Source: Archaeoglobi archaeon (GTDB taxonomy: Archaea; Halobacteriota; Archaeoglobi; Archaeoglobales; Archaeoglobaceae). Taken from it: a stretch of DNA of 45,672 bases. The stretch covers positions 1 through 45,672 of the forward strand of contig JAPDIY010000034.1 in NCBI GenBank assembly GCA_029259335.1. Direction: 5' to 3'. A model generated the notes under the pieces. The model made no database searches. It worked only from the letters and a program-made list of their open reading frames with translations, and had not been told where the DNA came from. Shown here one piece after another: positions 1-8,478 of the stretch (position 1 is its first letter; each line of letters begins with the position of its first letter). The position numbers were made by a program, and so were the translations under genes.

Positions 1-612
1 CTTGAAGGAACGAACTGAGTTCCGTGATCAGTAAGGATCTCATCTGGAATTCCGTATTCAGCAAATCCCTTCTCAAGGACTTTAATCGTGTTTTCAGTCG
101 TAGCCTCATCGAAAACACCAAAACATGTTACCAAACGGCTTGCATCGTCCATGAAAGCTATTATCCACTTCTCTTCGCCATTCAAGTTAACGAGTTTCCA
201 GTCTCCCTGCCACATCTCCATGGAGTGCTTCCTTTCGTAACGAACCCACTTCCTCTGCCTTTTCTTCTTCATGTTTTCTTCCACCAGACCATGTTTGAGT
301 AAAACCTTGTAGATGGTGTTGTGGGGAATGTGGATTCCGTGGATCTCTTCTATTTTCTTTTCTAGATGGACTGGACCAAGATTGAACTGTTCGTAAGCTT
401 CTAAGATTGTTCTTTCTGTTTCATCTTCTATTTCTTTGGGTTTTCTTCCCGGTTTTCGAAGGAAGGGAATTTCTACTGTTTCCCTGAACTTTTTTATTAT
501 CTGGTGAATTCTCTGCCTCGTTACCTGAAAGAATTCCGCTATCTTTGTTATCGGCTTTCCTTTAAGCCTGCTTTACTATTCTCAGTATGTCCTTGTTGGT
601 TAGCTTTCTCAC
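1..612 (-). pseudogene. IS481-like DDE transposase, N-terminal part, frameshifted, runs off window
   Basis: This is a cut-and-paste transposase of the DDE/integrase-core superfamily, minus strand. From a GTG at 610-612 the reading is MRKLTNKDILRIVKQA and then TAA at 562-564. Dropping one base at 564 restores an open frame to the window edge, starting KGKPITKIAEFFQVTRQRI, a helix-turn-helix. It continues through WQGDW (first catalytic Asp region), FMDDASRLVT and ILTDHGTQF (second Asp). The catalytic Glu lies beyond the window. The frame from 563 down to 1 contains no stop. IS481 members normally encode one continuous ORF without programmed frameshifting, so this copy is probably inactive, unless the extra base is a sequencing error. 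Family assignment rests on the order HTH, linker, rve core and on the D-H-G-T-Q-F motif. Confidence 0.75.
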
Positions 613-660
613 GTGGCAATCTTGTTCGGGTGTAAAGTTATTTCGGGATACTACAGTTTT
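1..660 (-). mobile_element. Left-truncated IS481-like insertion sequence
   Basis: The window begins inside an insertion sequence whose transposase reads leftward off the edge. The gene-proximal terminus must lie between the transposase start at 612 and the small gene beginning near 713. I could not fix it, because only one end is present and the inverted repeats cannot be compared. The end coordinate is approximate. Confidence 0.5.
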
Positions 661-712
661 GTCTGAGGAAAATTTATTTAGTTGCTGGTAAATGCTATCT
701 AAGGTGATCGTG

Positions 713-907
713 TTGAGGGAGGTGAAAATAATTCTGCCGGAACTTGAGGATATTTTGCCGGAGGAGTTTGTTGAACATATGCTGAAGGCAACGAAGGAAA
801 TTCTGCTGGCTGCCAGAAGTTTAATCGATGCTGGGCTTGATAAGGTTGAGGCTTTTGAAGAGGTTGCAAAAGCAAAAAAAGACATAAAGAAGATCGAAAT
901 CGAGTAG
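713..907 (+). CDS. Small helical protein of unknown function (64 aa)
   Basis: I do not recognise this family. The likely start is TTG at 713, preceded by GGTGAT at 703-708; GTG at 722 is an alternative, and the upstream ATG at 692 has no good ribosome-binding site. The product is about 64 residues, with an acidic N-terminal part (EVKIILPELEDILPEEF), a long predicted helix with alternating Ala/Leu, and a Lys-rich C-terminus. It has no Cys, membrane segment or recognisable motif. An AT-rich stretch at about 669-680 could be its TATA element. It sits between the insertion sequence and a GNAT gene. The regular helical character and a plausible Shine-Dalgarno site support a real gene. Confidence 0.55.
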   Translation: MREVKIILPELEDILPEEFVEHMLKATKEILLAARSLIDAGLDKVEAFEEVAKAKKDIKKIEIE

Positions 908-916
908 GGATTTATC

Positions 917-925
917 ATTATATAA
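917..925 (+). promoter_or_regulatory. TATA box for the GNAT gene
   Basis: ATTATATAA lies just after the stop of the preceding small gene. Transcription would start about 25 nt downstream, near 950. The ATG at 926 therefore falls in the promoter, and the GNAT start is better placed at 992. Confidence 0.6.
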
Positions 926-991
926 ATGATTAATATTCTTCAGAAAATAATAAATAATGTCTCTGACATAGTTACTTATAGGTGTCTGAAA

Positions 992-1525
992 ATGGTGATA
1001 GCGAGTGAGAAACCGGTGCACTTTGATTTTCCGGCGTTCAAACCAGTTTATGTAACCGACAGAAAGGGTGAAAAAATCCTTATTCGTCAGTATGATCACA
1101 AGGAAGATAGGGAGAAGCTAATCGAAATGTACGAGACCTTCGATCCAGATTATCGCTGCTTGGGTTTGCCGCCCATAAGCAGGAGGGCGATAGAGAACTG
1201 GATTGATTACCTCGCAGAGTATGGGTTTGCTATTGTGGCCGAGAAAGATGGCAGAATCGTTGGACACCTTGTTATAGTCCCCACAGAAGACAATAAGGTT
1301 GATCTCACAATATTCGTCCATCAGGACTACCAGAATCGCGGGATTGGGCAGGAAATGATGAAGTTGATAATTGACTACTGCAAGAAGGTGGGGTTTGAGG
1401 GGATAATGCTGGTTACAGAGAGAACGAATGCAAGAGCCATACACGTCTATAAAAAGCTCGGTTTCAAGATCGTCGCCCCTTACTACGAGTGCGACATGTA
1501 TCTATCGTTAAAGGAGGATCAGTAG
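992..1525 (+). CDS. GNAT-family N-acetyltransferase
   Basis: This is a predicted acetyl-CoA-dependent N-acetyltransferase of the GNAT fold; the substrate is unknown. The acetyl-CoA pyrophosphate-binding motif A appears as YQNRGIGQEM (Q/R-x-x-G-x-G), following the strand VDLTIFVHQDY. It is followed by NARAIHVYKKLGFK, the typical motif B helix and LGF turn. The N-terminal part (VYVTDRKGEKILIRQYDHKED) matches the first strand and helix of the fold. The ATG at 992 is chosen (177 aa) because AGGTG lies 6-7 nt upstream. The longer version starting at 926 would overlap the TATA box. The 3' end overlaps the convergent argF gene by 7 bp. Candidate roles are protein acetylation (Pat-like) or small-molecule acetylation; nothing here decides between them. 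Confidence 0.85.
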   Translation: MVIASEKPVHFDFPAFKPVYVTDRKGEKILIRQYDHKEDREKLIEMYETFDPDYRCLGLPPISRRAIENWIDYLAEYGFAIVAEKDGRIVGHLVIVPTEDNKVDLTIFVHQDYQNRGIGQEMMKLIIDYCKKVGFEGIMLVTERTNARAIHVYKKLGFKIVAPYYECDMYLSLKEDQ

Positions 1526-2442
1526 ATTTCATCTTCCTTTCCCATCAGCTTTAGCAGAACTGCCTTCTGGGCGTGCAACCTGTTCTCGGCTTGGTCGAAG
1601 ACTATTGAGTGCTTGCCTTCGATAACTTCATCCGTGATTTCTTCTCCTCTGTGAGCGGGCAAGCAATGCATAACAACTACGTCATCCTTTGAAAGCTTCA
1701 GCAAATCATCTGAGACTTGATACCCCTTAAAGGCGGCCACTCTCCTGCTTTTCTCACTTTCCTGACCCATTGAAGTCCAGACGTCAGTGTAGATAACATC
1801 AGCCTCCTCCACAGCCTTCTTCGGGTCTCTCACGAACAGAATCTCTCCACCCATCTCCTTCGCCTTCTCAACTATCTTTGCGTTGGGTTCATAATTTTCG
1901 GGAGTTGAAATTATCATTCTCATCCCTGTGAGGGCGGATGCGAGAATCAGGGAGTTGCAGACGTTGTTGCCATCTCCAACCCAGGCTAGTGTAACATCCT
2001 TGAAGTCCCCTCTGTACTCGTAAATCGTCAGGAGGTCAGCGAGAATTTGGCAGGGATGCTCAAGGTTACTCAAACCGTTTATAACTGGAACCATAGAGTA
2101 TTTTGCAAATTCCTCTATTGTGCTGTGCTCTCTAACTCTCATCATCACCGCGTGGACGTATCTGCTGAGCACTCTCGCAGTGTCCTTAATCGGCTCCCCC
2201 CTTCCAAGCTGCAGTTCGTTCCAGCTAAGATAGAGAGCGTGTCCACCGAGATCCGTCATCGCAACTTCGAAAGAAACCCTCGTTCTCGTTGAGGGGAGTT
2301 CAAAGATCATCGCAAGGCTCTTGTTTTTCAGGTAATCCGTAACAATCCCCTTGTACCTCTCCTCCTTCAGCTTCTCAGCAAGCTTGAGAAGTTCAAACAG
2401 CTCGTCCCTGCTAATGTCTGCGATCGAGAGGAGATGCTTCAT
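1519..2442 (-). CDS. argF: Ornithine carbamoyltransferase
   Basis: This enzyme transfers the carbamoyl group from carbamoyl phosphate to ornithine, giving citrulline in arginine biosynthesis; it acts in the cytoplasm. The carbamoyl-phosphate loop STRTR is at residues 51-55, HPCQ is at 129-132, and the ornithine-binding HCLPAHRG is at 259-266. The last motif separates OTCase from aspartate and other transcarbamylases. The length of 307 aa is normal for the family. The start ATG at 2442 has no Shine-Dalgarno site, but a TATA-like element sits about 24 nt upstream, so translation is probably leaderless. It is the last gene of a leftward series. Its stop overlaps the 3' end of the convergent GNAT gene. 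Confidence 0.96.
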   Translation of the reverse strand: MKHLLSIADISRDELFELLKLAEKLKEERYKGIVTDYLKNKSLAMIFELPSTRTRVSFEVAMTDLGGHALYLSWNELQLGRGEPIKDTARVLSRYVHAVMMRVREHSTIEEFAKYSMVPVINGLSNLEHPCQILADLLTIYEYRGDFKDVTLAWVGDGNNVCNSLILASALTGMRMIISTPENYEPNAKIVEKAKEMGGEILFVRDPKKAVEEADVIYTDVWTSMGQESEKSRRVAAFKGYQVSDDLLKLSKDDVVVMHCLPAHRGEEITDEVIEGKHSIVFDQAENRLHAQKAVLLKLMGKEDEIY

Positions 2443-2465
2443 ACTTTGCTAAGAATGATTCGGGA

Positions 2466-2473
2466 ATTAATTA
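2466..2473 (-). promoter_or_regulatory. TATA-like element upstream of argF
   Basis: On the minus strand this reads TTAATTAA, ending about 24 nt before the argF ATG. That spacing fits a leaderless archaeal transcript. The element lies in the 37-nt gap after the response-regulator gene. Confidence 0.45.
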
Positions 2474-2479
2474 AGCTTT

Positions 2480-2836
2480 CTATTTTTTCAGGTAACTTTC
2501 TATCCTTTCGATAAGCTGTTTCCTTGTGAATGGCTTCTCAATTATCTCCTTCGCCCCAGCATCAAGTATCTCCTTTCCCCTGTGTGTGGCAAAAGCGGTT
2601 ACGCAGAGGATGATTGCATCGGGATCTCTTTTCAGTATCTCCTTTGTGGCCTGAACACCATCCATTTCGGGCATTGCAATATCCATGAGAACTATGTCAG
2701 GCTTGAACTTCTCGTAAAGCTTTACAGCTTCTATTCCATTCACAGCTACAATAACTTCGTAATATTCCTCCAGCATAAGTTTTAACGCCTCAAGAACTGC
2801 GAAATCATCTTCGACAACAAGTACTCTTGCTTTCAT
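2480..2836 (-). CDS. Stand-alone CheY-like response regulator receiver
   Basis: This is a single receiver domain that would be phosphorylated on Asp by a histidine kinase. The acidic pair is at D10/D11, the phosphoacceptor is D52 in DIVLMDIAMPEMDG, the switch Thr is T80 (LCVTAFA), and the conserved Lys is K101 (IIEKPF). There is no output domain; 118 aa is a bare receiver. The ATG at 2836 is preferred over the one at 2848 because GGGAG sits at the right spacing before it. No kinase or chemotaxis gene is nearby, so the partner is unknown. The gene follows trm-G10 by 40 nt on the same strand. Confidence 0.92.
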   Translation of the reverse strand: MKARVLVVEDDFAVLEALKLMLEEYYEVIVAVNGIEAVKLYEKFKPDIVLMDIAMPEMDGVQATKEILKRDPDAIILCVTAFATHRGKEILDAGAKEIIEKPFTRKQLIERIESYLKK

Positions 2837-2876
2837 AACACTCCCCATTTCTCTTTACAGTTTAAAAATATAAATT

Positions 2877-4147
<1,271 letters not shown>

Positions 4148-4150
4148 GCT

Positions 4151-4930
4151 TCACCTCATGTTCCTGAATGTTATCTCGACCAAGGGATGGGGAACGTCCT
4201 CTATTATCTCAATGTCTCTTACGGATTTTAATCCCTTCTTTTTCACCAGCTTCTCTATACCCAGCTCAACGCCCTCTGGAACTTCAATAATGTACGCATC
4301 AAGCTCCCTTATCCCAAGTTTTGCCGCAGCAACAACTCTATGATGGCCGTCCACCAGATAGAACCTGGAATCCTTCTTTATCACCACTATCGGCTCCGCT
4401 AGACCCCTCTTGAGTTCGTGAATTCTACCCCTCAGCTCATCTGCATATATCCTCGTCTGGGTCGGTATGAGCCTTGCAGTCTCAACCTTACCCCTTCTAA
4501 CTTTTGTCTTTACTCCATGAACTTTCTCAATCGTCCTTTTCAGCTTTTCCACCTTATCCGGATCTACCTTCTCTATCTGGCTCCTAATAACATCCGCATT
4601 TGAAATTATTCCCACAAGCCTGTTATTTTCATCCACAACGGGCAGCTTGGAATGTCCTGTTCTAAACATAACTCTTGCAGCATCTCTTAAGTCCATAAAA
4701 TCCCTCGCAACGTATAGTTCTTTCGACATAATATCTTTTATCTTGGTTTTAGGGTCTTTGTCGAGCATATCAACAGCGGAAATATACCCCACAACTCGCA
4801 TGTCATCATCAACAACGGGAAAGCTGTCATGACCAGTTTCCTTAACTAGCCTCACGGCATCCTCTACAGTATCATCGGGTTTAAGAGTGCAAACGTTTTT
4901 TGTCATGTAATCTTTAACCTTAATGTTCAT
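4151..4930 (-). CDS. CBS-domain protein with C-terminal ParB/SerK-like domain
   Basis: Two CBS motifs (about residues 8-57 and 66-115) form a Bateman module, which usually binds adenine nucleotides. A linker (120-150) leads to a ParB/Srx-fold domain (about 150-220). That domain contains L-I-P-T-Q, EPIVVIKK (E179) and the signature DGHHRVVAA (194-202). The same D-G-H-H-R core occurs in SerK, the archaeal ADP-dependent free-serine kinase, and in ParB-type CTPases. A small C-terminal region (221-259) follows. The DNA-binding part of a true ParB is missing, so chromosome partitioning is unlikely. A nucleotide-regulated kinase or phosphohydrolase is more plausible, but this is inference. The gene lies between purQ (37 nt) and srp19 (3 nt). 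Confidence 0.8.
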   Translation of the reverse strand: MNIKVKDYMTKNVCTLKPDDTVEDAVRLVKETGHDSFPVVDDDMRVVGYISAVDMLDKDPKTKIKDIMSKELYVARDFMDLRDAARVMFRTGHSKLPVVDENNRLVGIISNADVIRSQIEKVDPDKVEKLKRTIEKVHGVKTKVRRGKVETARLIPTQTRIYADELRGRIHELKRGLAEPIVVIKKDSRFYLVDGHHRVVAAAKLGIRELDAYIIEVPEGVELGIEKLVKKKGLKSVRDIEIIEDVPHPLVEITFRNMR

Positions 4931-4967
4931 TGGAAGAGAAAAATTGCCGAGAGGCTAAAAATTTTTG

Positions 4968-5783
4968 CTAAAGCTTTTCCAGATAATCAACAACACTCCT
5001 GAAAATGCAATATCCATCTCCGTACCCTTCACTCTTACCAACCTGATATCCGAAAAAGGCTCGTTCAGGGTGGGGCATGAGTCCAAAAACCGTGTGTGTT
5101 GCATTGCAGATCCGGGCTATGTTGAAGTAACTTCCGTTGGGGTTCCAAGGATAGCCCGCATAATTGCCCTCGTCGTCAACGTACCTGAAAACTATCTGAT
5201 CGTTAGAGAGCAGCCTTTCAACGTATTCATCTTCTCTCCCTGAGGGAAACGTAACCTTACCCTCCGCGTGGGCTACGGGGAACATGACGATGTCTTCATT
5301 CAATCTGCTCACAAATACGCATTTCCTGCTTTCCTTTTTCAGCAATGTTGGTCGGCACTCGAATTTGTTGGAGTCGTTGATGGCAAGTGCCATTTCAGGT
5401 TTGTCAGATACAGGCCTGTCCTCATCAAATCCGGGCAGGACGCCAAGTTCAACGAGAACTTGAAAACCATTGCATATGCCGAGAATAGGGTATCCCATCT
5501 TTATGAATTCCTCAATATCCTTTCTCAAAACACTCTTCACCCTCGCCGAGAAAATCGCTCCTGCCCTTATGTAATCTCCAGCAGAGAAGCCACCGGGAAA
5601 AACAAGGCAGTGGTAGTCGAAGATACTCCTCTGCTCTTCAAACCTGATCATATCACTGTAAAACTGCTTCACGTGAACTGCTTCAGCCTCAACACCCACA
5701 CTTCTGAAGGCTTTGACAGTTTCATCCTCACAGTTTGTTCCTTCCATCCTAAGAACTGCAACTCTAATCTCGTCTCTGTCCAT
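4968..5783 (-). CDS. purQ: Phosphoribosylformylglycinamidine synthase subunit PurQ (glutaminase)
   Basis: PurQ is the glutamine amidotransferase subunit of FGAM synthase. It makes ammonia from glutamine and channels it to PurL in the fourth step of purine synthesis. The class I amidotransferase motifs are clear: GGFSAGDYIRAGA, the nucleophile C104 in LGICNGFQVL, and H238/E240 in MPHPERAF. At 271 aa it belongs to the longer PurQ type, with extra residues between nucleophile and His-Glu. It shares a divergent intergenic region with the saccharopine-dehydrogenase-like gene. The start lacks a Shine-Dalgarno site but has an AT-rich TATA-like stretch about 20-30 nt upstream. purL and purS are not in the window. 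Confidence 0.95.
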   Translation of the reverse strand: MDRDEIRVAVLRMEGTNCEDETVKAFRSVGVEAEAVHVKQFYSDMIRFEEQRSIFDYHCLVFPGGFSAGDYIRAGAIFSARVKSVLRKDIEEFIKMGYPILGICNGFQVLVELGVLPGFDEDRPVSDKPEMALAINDSNKFECRPTLLKKESRKCVFVSRLNEDIVMFPVAHAEGKVTFPSGREDEYVERLLSNDQIVFRYVDDEGNYAGYPWNPNGSYFNIARICNATHTVFGLMPHPERAFFGYQVGKSEGYGDGYCIFRSVVDYLEKL

Positions 5784-5868
5784 TAGGTAGATTTAGTCAG
5801 AAGTATTTTTTAACTTTACCAGAGTAAAAACTTAATATTAAAAAATTAAGAAAAATAGAAGTAGTCAT
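5784..5868. promoter_or_regulatory. Divergent promoter region between purQ and the saccharopine-dehydrogenase-like gene
   Basis: This 85-bp gap is very AT-rich. A minus-strand TATA-like stretch at about 5802-5815 would serve purQ, and a plus-strand one (CTTAATATTA) at about 5830-5840 would serve the rightward gene. Both are at distances that fit leaderless or nearly leaderless transcripts. I saw no clear operator palindrome. Confidence 0.5.
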
Positions 5869-7004
5869 ATGAGACTCCTCGTGCTTGGTGGTTGTGGGGC
5901 TCAGGGGACTTTTGCAACGAAGGAGCTAGTAACGTTTGATGAATTTTCGGAGGTAATAGTTGGAGATTACAACATTGAAAAGGCGAAAAAGCTGGCTTCT
6001 GAATTAAAAAGTGACAAGGTTGATGTGAGGAAGATTGACGTTAGGGAGGAAAATGAACTGGTCAAACTGATGAAGGAGTTTGATATAGTGGTGAACTGTG
6101 TCGGGCCATTTTACATGTATGGTTTTAAAGTGCTGAAGGCGGCAGTAAAGGCTGGAAGGGATTACGTTGACATATGCGATGATTTTGATGCTACGATAAA
6201 GATGCTGGAACTGGATGAGGAAGCGAAAGATGCAGGAATGACCGCCGTTATTGGGATGGGTGCAAGTCCCGGAATCACGAATGTTTTGTCTGTTTATTAC
6301 GCCAGCATGCTGGACAGGGTTGACGAGATTCGCCATTACTGGGTGGTGGACAGTTCTCATGATCCAGAGGGGCAGGCTGTTATGTACCATGCCGCCCACG
6401 GATTGACCGGAAGAGTTCCGCAGTACATTGATGGTAAGCTCGTTTACGTTCCTGCCGGCTCTGGATTTGAAAAAGTTAGATTACTAAGTGGAGAAGCCGA
6501 GGTAGTCTATTACGGCCATCCTGAGCCAGTAACGCTTCCAAAATACATAGAGGGTGTCGGGACTGTGGTGAACAAAGGCGGTTTTCTGCCCTCATCAGAT
6601 TTCAAGATTTTCAGACTTCTGTCTAGGCTTGGACTATTCAGCACAAAGGGTGTCGGAGGAATATCTCCAAGAAAGCTGACAGTCTACATTCTTACAAGGC
6701 TGACAGCTCACAGTGAGCTTAAAGAAGGAACAAGAACTGCAATGAGAATCGAGGTCAGAGGGACGGAGAAAGGAGAGGAGACATTTATGCTGCTGACCTC
6801 TGGGGGCATATGGGGCCTGCTACTGGACTTCCAGCAGCTCTCGTTGCCTTGATGATTGCCAGAAAAAATATTGAAGCAAAAGGTGTTTTGCCACCTGAAG
6901 CATGTGTTAGTCCCGAAATTTTCTTAGAGTTGGCGAGAGATAGAGTTCCTTCGGATTCTATGTTGATTCAGGAAAAAGTTAAAAGAGGTCCACTTTTTTA
7001 TTAA
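5869..7004 (+). pseudogene. Saccharopine dehydrogenase-like oxidoreductase, single-base frameshift
   Basis: The NAD(P)-binding Rossmann start MRLLVLGGCGAQG and the following domain match the saccharopine dehydrogenase NADP-binding family (PF03435). The real substrate of archaeal members is mostly unknown. The first frame runs to a stop at 6850-6852, but its last residues do not fit the family. The -1 frame from about 6800 carries GHMGPATGLPAALVALMIA, the expected C-terminal motif, and reaches a stop at 7002-7004. The break falls on a run of five G at 6802-6806. Six G would join the frames as TSGGHMGPATG and give about 378 aa. No convincing slippery heptamer is present, so this is a pseudogene mutation or a homopolymer sequencing error rather than programmed frameshifting. 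Confidence 0.82.
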
Positions 7005-7067
7005 ACTTTTTGATGGTCATCAATTGCTTTCAACTTGGATTGAGCGTTGGTGAACCCAAACAAAACC

Positions 7068-7076
7068 CTTATATAC
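7068..7076 (+). promoter_or_regulatory. TATA box for the spoVG-like gene
   Basis: CTTATATAC stands about 42 nt before the chosen TTG start at 7118. It predicts a transcript starting near 7098-7100 with a short leader that contains GGAGG. The TTG at 7085 would lie upstream of that transcript start. Confidence 0.6.
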
Positions 7077-7117
7077 ATGTCTAATTGAGAGTTACGAAAT
7101 TTGAAGGAGGGTTAGAA

Positions 7118-7375
7118 TTGGCCGAAATAACGGAAGTTAGAATATATAAAGCGAAGGGAAATGGAAATGTGAAAGCCTACGCATCTGTAAGCTTTGACAA
7201 CGAGTTTGTTGTCAAGGGCTTGAAGGTAGTAGAAGGTGAGAGAGGACTCTGGGTTAGTATGCCCAGTAGAAAGATGAGGGATGGAAGTTTTCAGGACATT
7301 TTCCATCCTGTAAGTAGAGAGGCGAGAGACAAAATCGTGGATGCTGTTCTAAAAGCATATCAGGAGCAGGAGTAA
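7118..7375 (+). CDS. spoVG: SpoVG family protein
   Basis: SpoVG proteins are small nucleic-acid-binding regulators known mainly from Firmicutes and spirochaetes. The sequence shows the family landmarks in order: EITEVRIYKAKGNGNVKAYA, the strand FDNEFVVKGLKVVEG, LWVSMPSRKMRDGSFQDI and F-H-P-V with a C-terminal helix. The length of 85 aa matches the family. The start is TTG at 7118, because GGAGG at 7106-7110 is 7 nt upstream and bacterial SpoVG starts at the same point of the fold. It has its own TATA box and a T-rich terminator, so it is a single-gene unit. SpoVG is uncommon in archaea, and transfer from bacteria is a reasonable inference. Its archaeal role is not known to me. Confidence 0.9.
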   Translation: MAEITEVRIYKAKGNGNVKAYASVSFDNEFVVKGLKVVEGERGLWVSMPSRKMRDGSFQDIFHPVSREARDKIVDAVLKAYQEQE

Positions 7376-7378
7376 AAA

Positions 7379-7417
7379 TTCAGACTGTTTTTGTTTTTAT
7401 TTCTTAAAAAATCTGAA
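7379..7417 (+). terminator. T-rich terminator after spoVG, framed by a 6-bp inverted repeat
   Basis: TTCAGA (7379-7384) and TCTGAA (7412-7417) are complementary and enclose a T-rich tract at about 7387-7403. T-runs are the main archaeal termination signal, and this one follows the spoVG stop directly. The stretch just after it (about 7420-7428, CTTTTTAAT) could be the TATA element of the next gene. Confidence 0.5.
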
Positions 7418-7449
7418 AACTTTTTAATCTTTTAGGGATTGGAATCATC

Positions 7450-8478
7450 ATGGTAAAAGTTGTTTGTTTCTCCCCGATAGCAGAACCGCTTTTGAAAGCT
7501 CTGATATCTTCAGTGTACAGTGGAGAGGTTGAGGTGGAAGTTGTAAATGAATATGACAAGGAGAGGATCCTTGAGGCTGTTAGAGATGCCGATATCGTGA
7601 TCGGAGACTACACCTTCAAGATACCGATAACGGAGGAGATGATGAGGACTATGGAGAAAGTGAGGCTGATTCAGCAGCCCTCAACGGGCTACAACCACAT
7701 CGACGTTGAGGTTGCAAAGAAGCTCGGCATTCCGGTTGCAAACGTTGGAGGGGTTAATGCTTTGAGCGTTGCAGAGCATACGATAATGTTCGCTCTTGCC
7801 CTACTCAAGAGGATGATTTACGCACACAACAGTGTAATGGCCGGAAAATGGGAGCAGGACGAGATGGCGAATCTGGGTGTTTACGAGCTTTACGGCAAAA
7901 CGTGGGGAATACTCGGCATGGGAGCGCAGGGAAGAGAGGTCACGAAGAGGTTGCAGGGATGGGACGTGAAGGTGATTTACTATGACATAAGGAGAGCAGA
8001 GGATGTTGAAGAGAGATATGGAGCGGAGTACAGAGATTTCGAGACGCTTCTGAGAGAGGCCGACATTCTGAGTATACACCTACCTTTAACTGATGAAACG
8101 AGAGGCATGATTGGTGAAAAAGAGTTAAAGGCCATGAAAAACTCGGCAGTGCTGATAAACGTGGCGAGAGGAGAAATTGTTGATGAGGAAGCTCTCGTTA
8201 GGGCAATAAAGGAGAGGTGGATTGCCGGCGCAGCACTCGATGTCTTCGCCAGAGAGCCACCTGAGGGAAGCGAACTTCTGAAGCTGAAAGATGCTAACGT
8301 CATATTCACGCCCCACATTGCTGGCGCAACCAACGAGGCGAGGTTGAGGATAATAAGAGAGGCGATGGAGAACATAGGCAGGGCTTTGAGAGGAGATGAG
8401 ATAAAGTACATCGTGAGCAGGTGGTATTATGGATGCAGCCCACTCCATTGCCGAATGTATGAAGAATTTCGGAGTTAG
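7450..8478 (+). CDS. D-isomer-specific 2-hydroxyacid dehydrogenase
   Basis: This is an NAD(P)-dependent oxidoreductase of the D-2-hydroxyacid dehydrogenase family (phosphoglycerate, glycerate and hydroxyisocaproate dehydrogenases and relatives). The dinucleotide motif is G156-M-G-A-Q-G161. The catalytic set is visible as NVARGEIVDEEAL (Arg), the following Glu region around FAREPPEGS, and the His in FTPHIAGAT. It lacks the ACT domain of full-length SerA. The next gene starts 50 nt before this stop and is probably co-transcribed; the pairing with a ThDP enzyme suggests a joint 2-oxoacid/2-hydroxyacid route. The last 18 or so residues (after YIVSRW) look like an added tail. The substrate cannot be told from sequence. 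Confidence 0.9.
   Translation: MVKVVCFSPIAEPLLKALISSVYSGEVEVEVVNEYDKERILEAVRDADIVIGDYTFKIPITEEMMRTMEKVRLIQQPSTGYNHIDVEVAKKLGIPVANVGGVNALSVAEHTIMFALALLKRMIYAHNSVMAGKWEQDEMANLGVYELYGKTWGILGMGAQGREVTKRLQGWDVKVIYYDIRRAEDVEERYGAEYRDFETLLREADILSIHLPLTDETRGMIGEKELKAMKNSAVLINVARGEIVDEEALVRAIKERWIAGAALDVFAREPPEGSELLKLKDANVIFTPHIAGATNEARLRIIREAMENIGRALRGDEIKYIVSRWYYGCSPLHCRMYEEFRS

Noticed and set aside
4151-4930. Chromosome-partition ParB
   Set aside because: The helix-turn-helix part of ParB is absent, CBS domains precede the fold, and no ParA-like gene is adjacent.
6780-6815. Programmed -1 frameshift in the saccharopine-dehydrogenase-like gene
   Set aside because: T-GGG-GGC does not fit X-XXY-YYZ and no downstream stem or pseudoknot was evident. 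A G6-to-G5 indel explains the break more simply.
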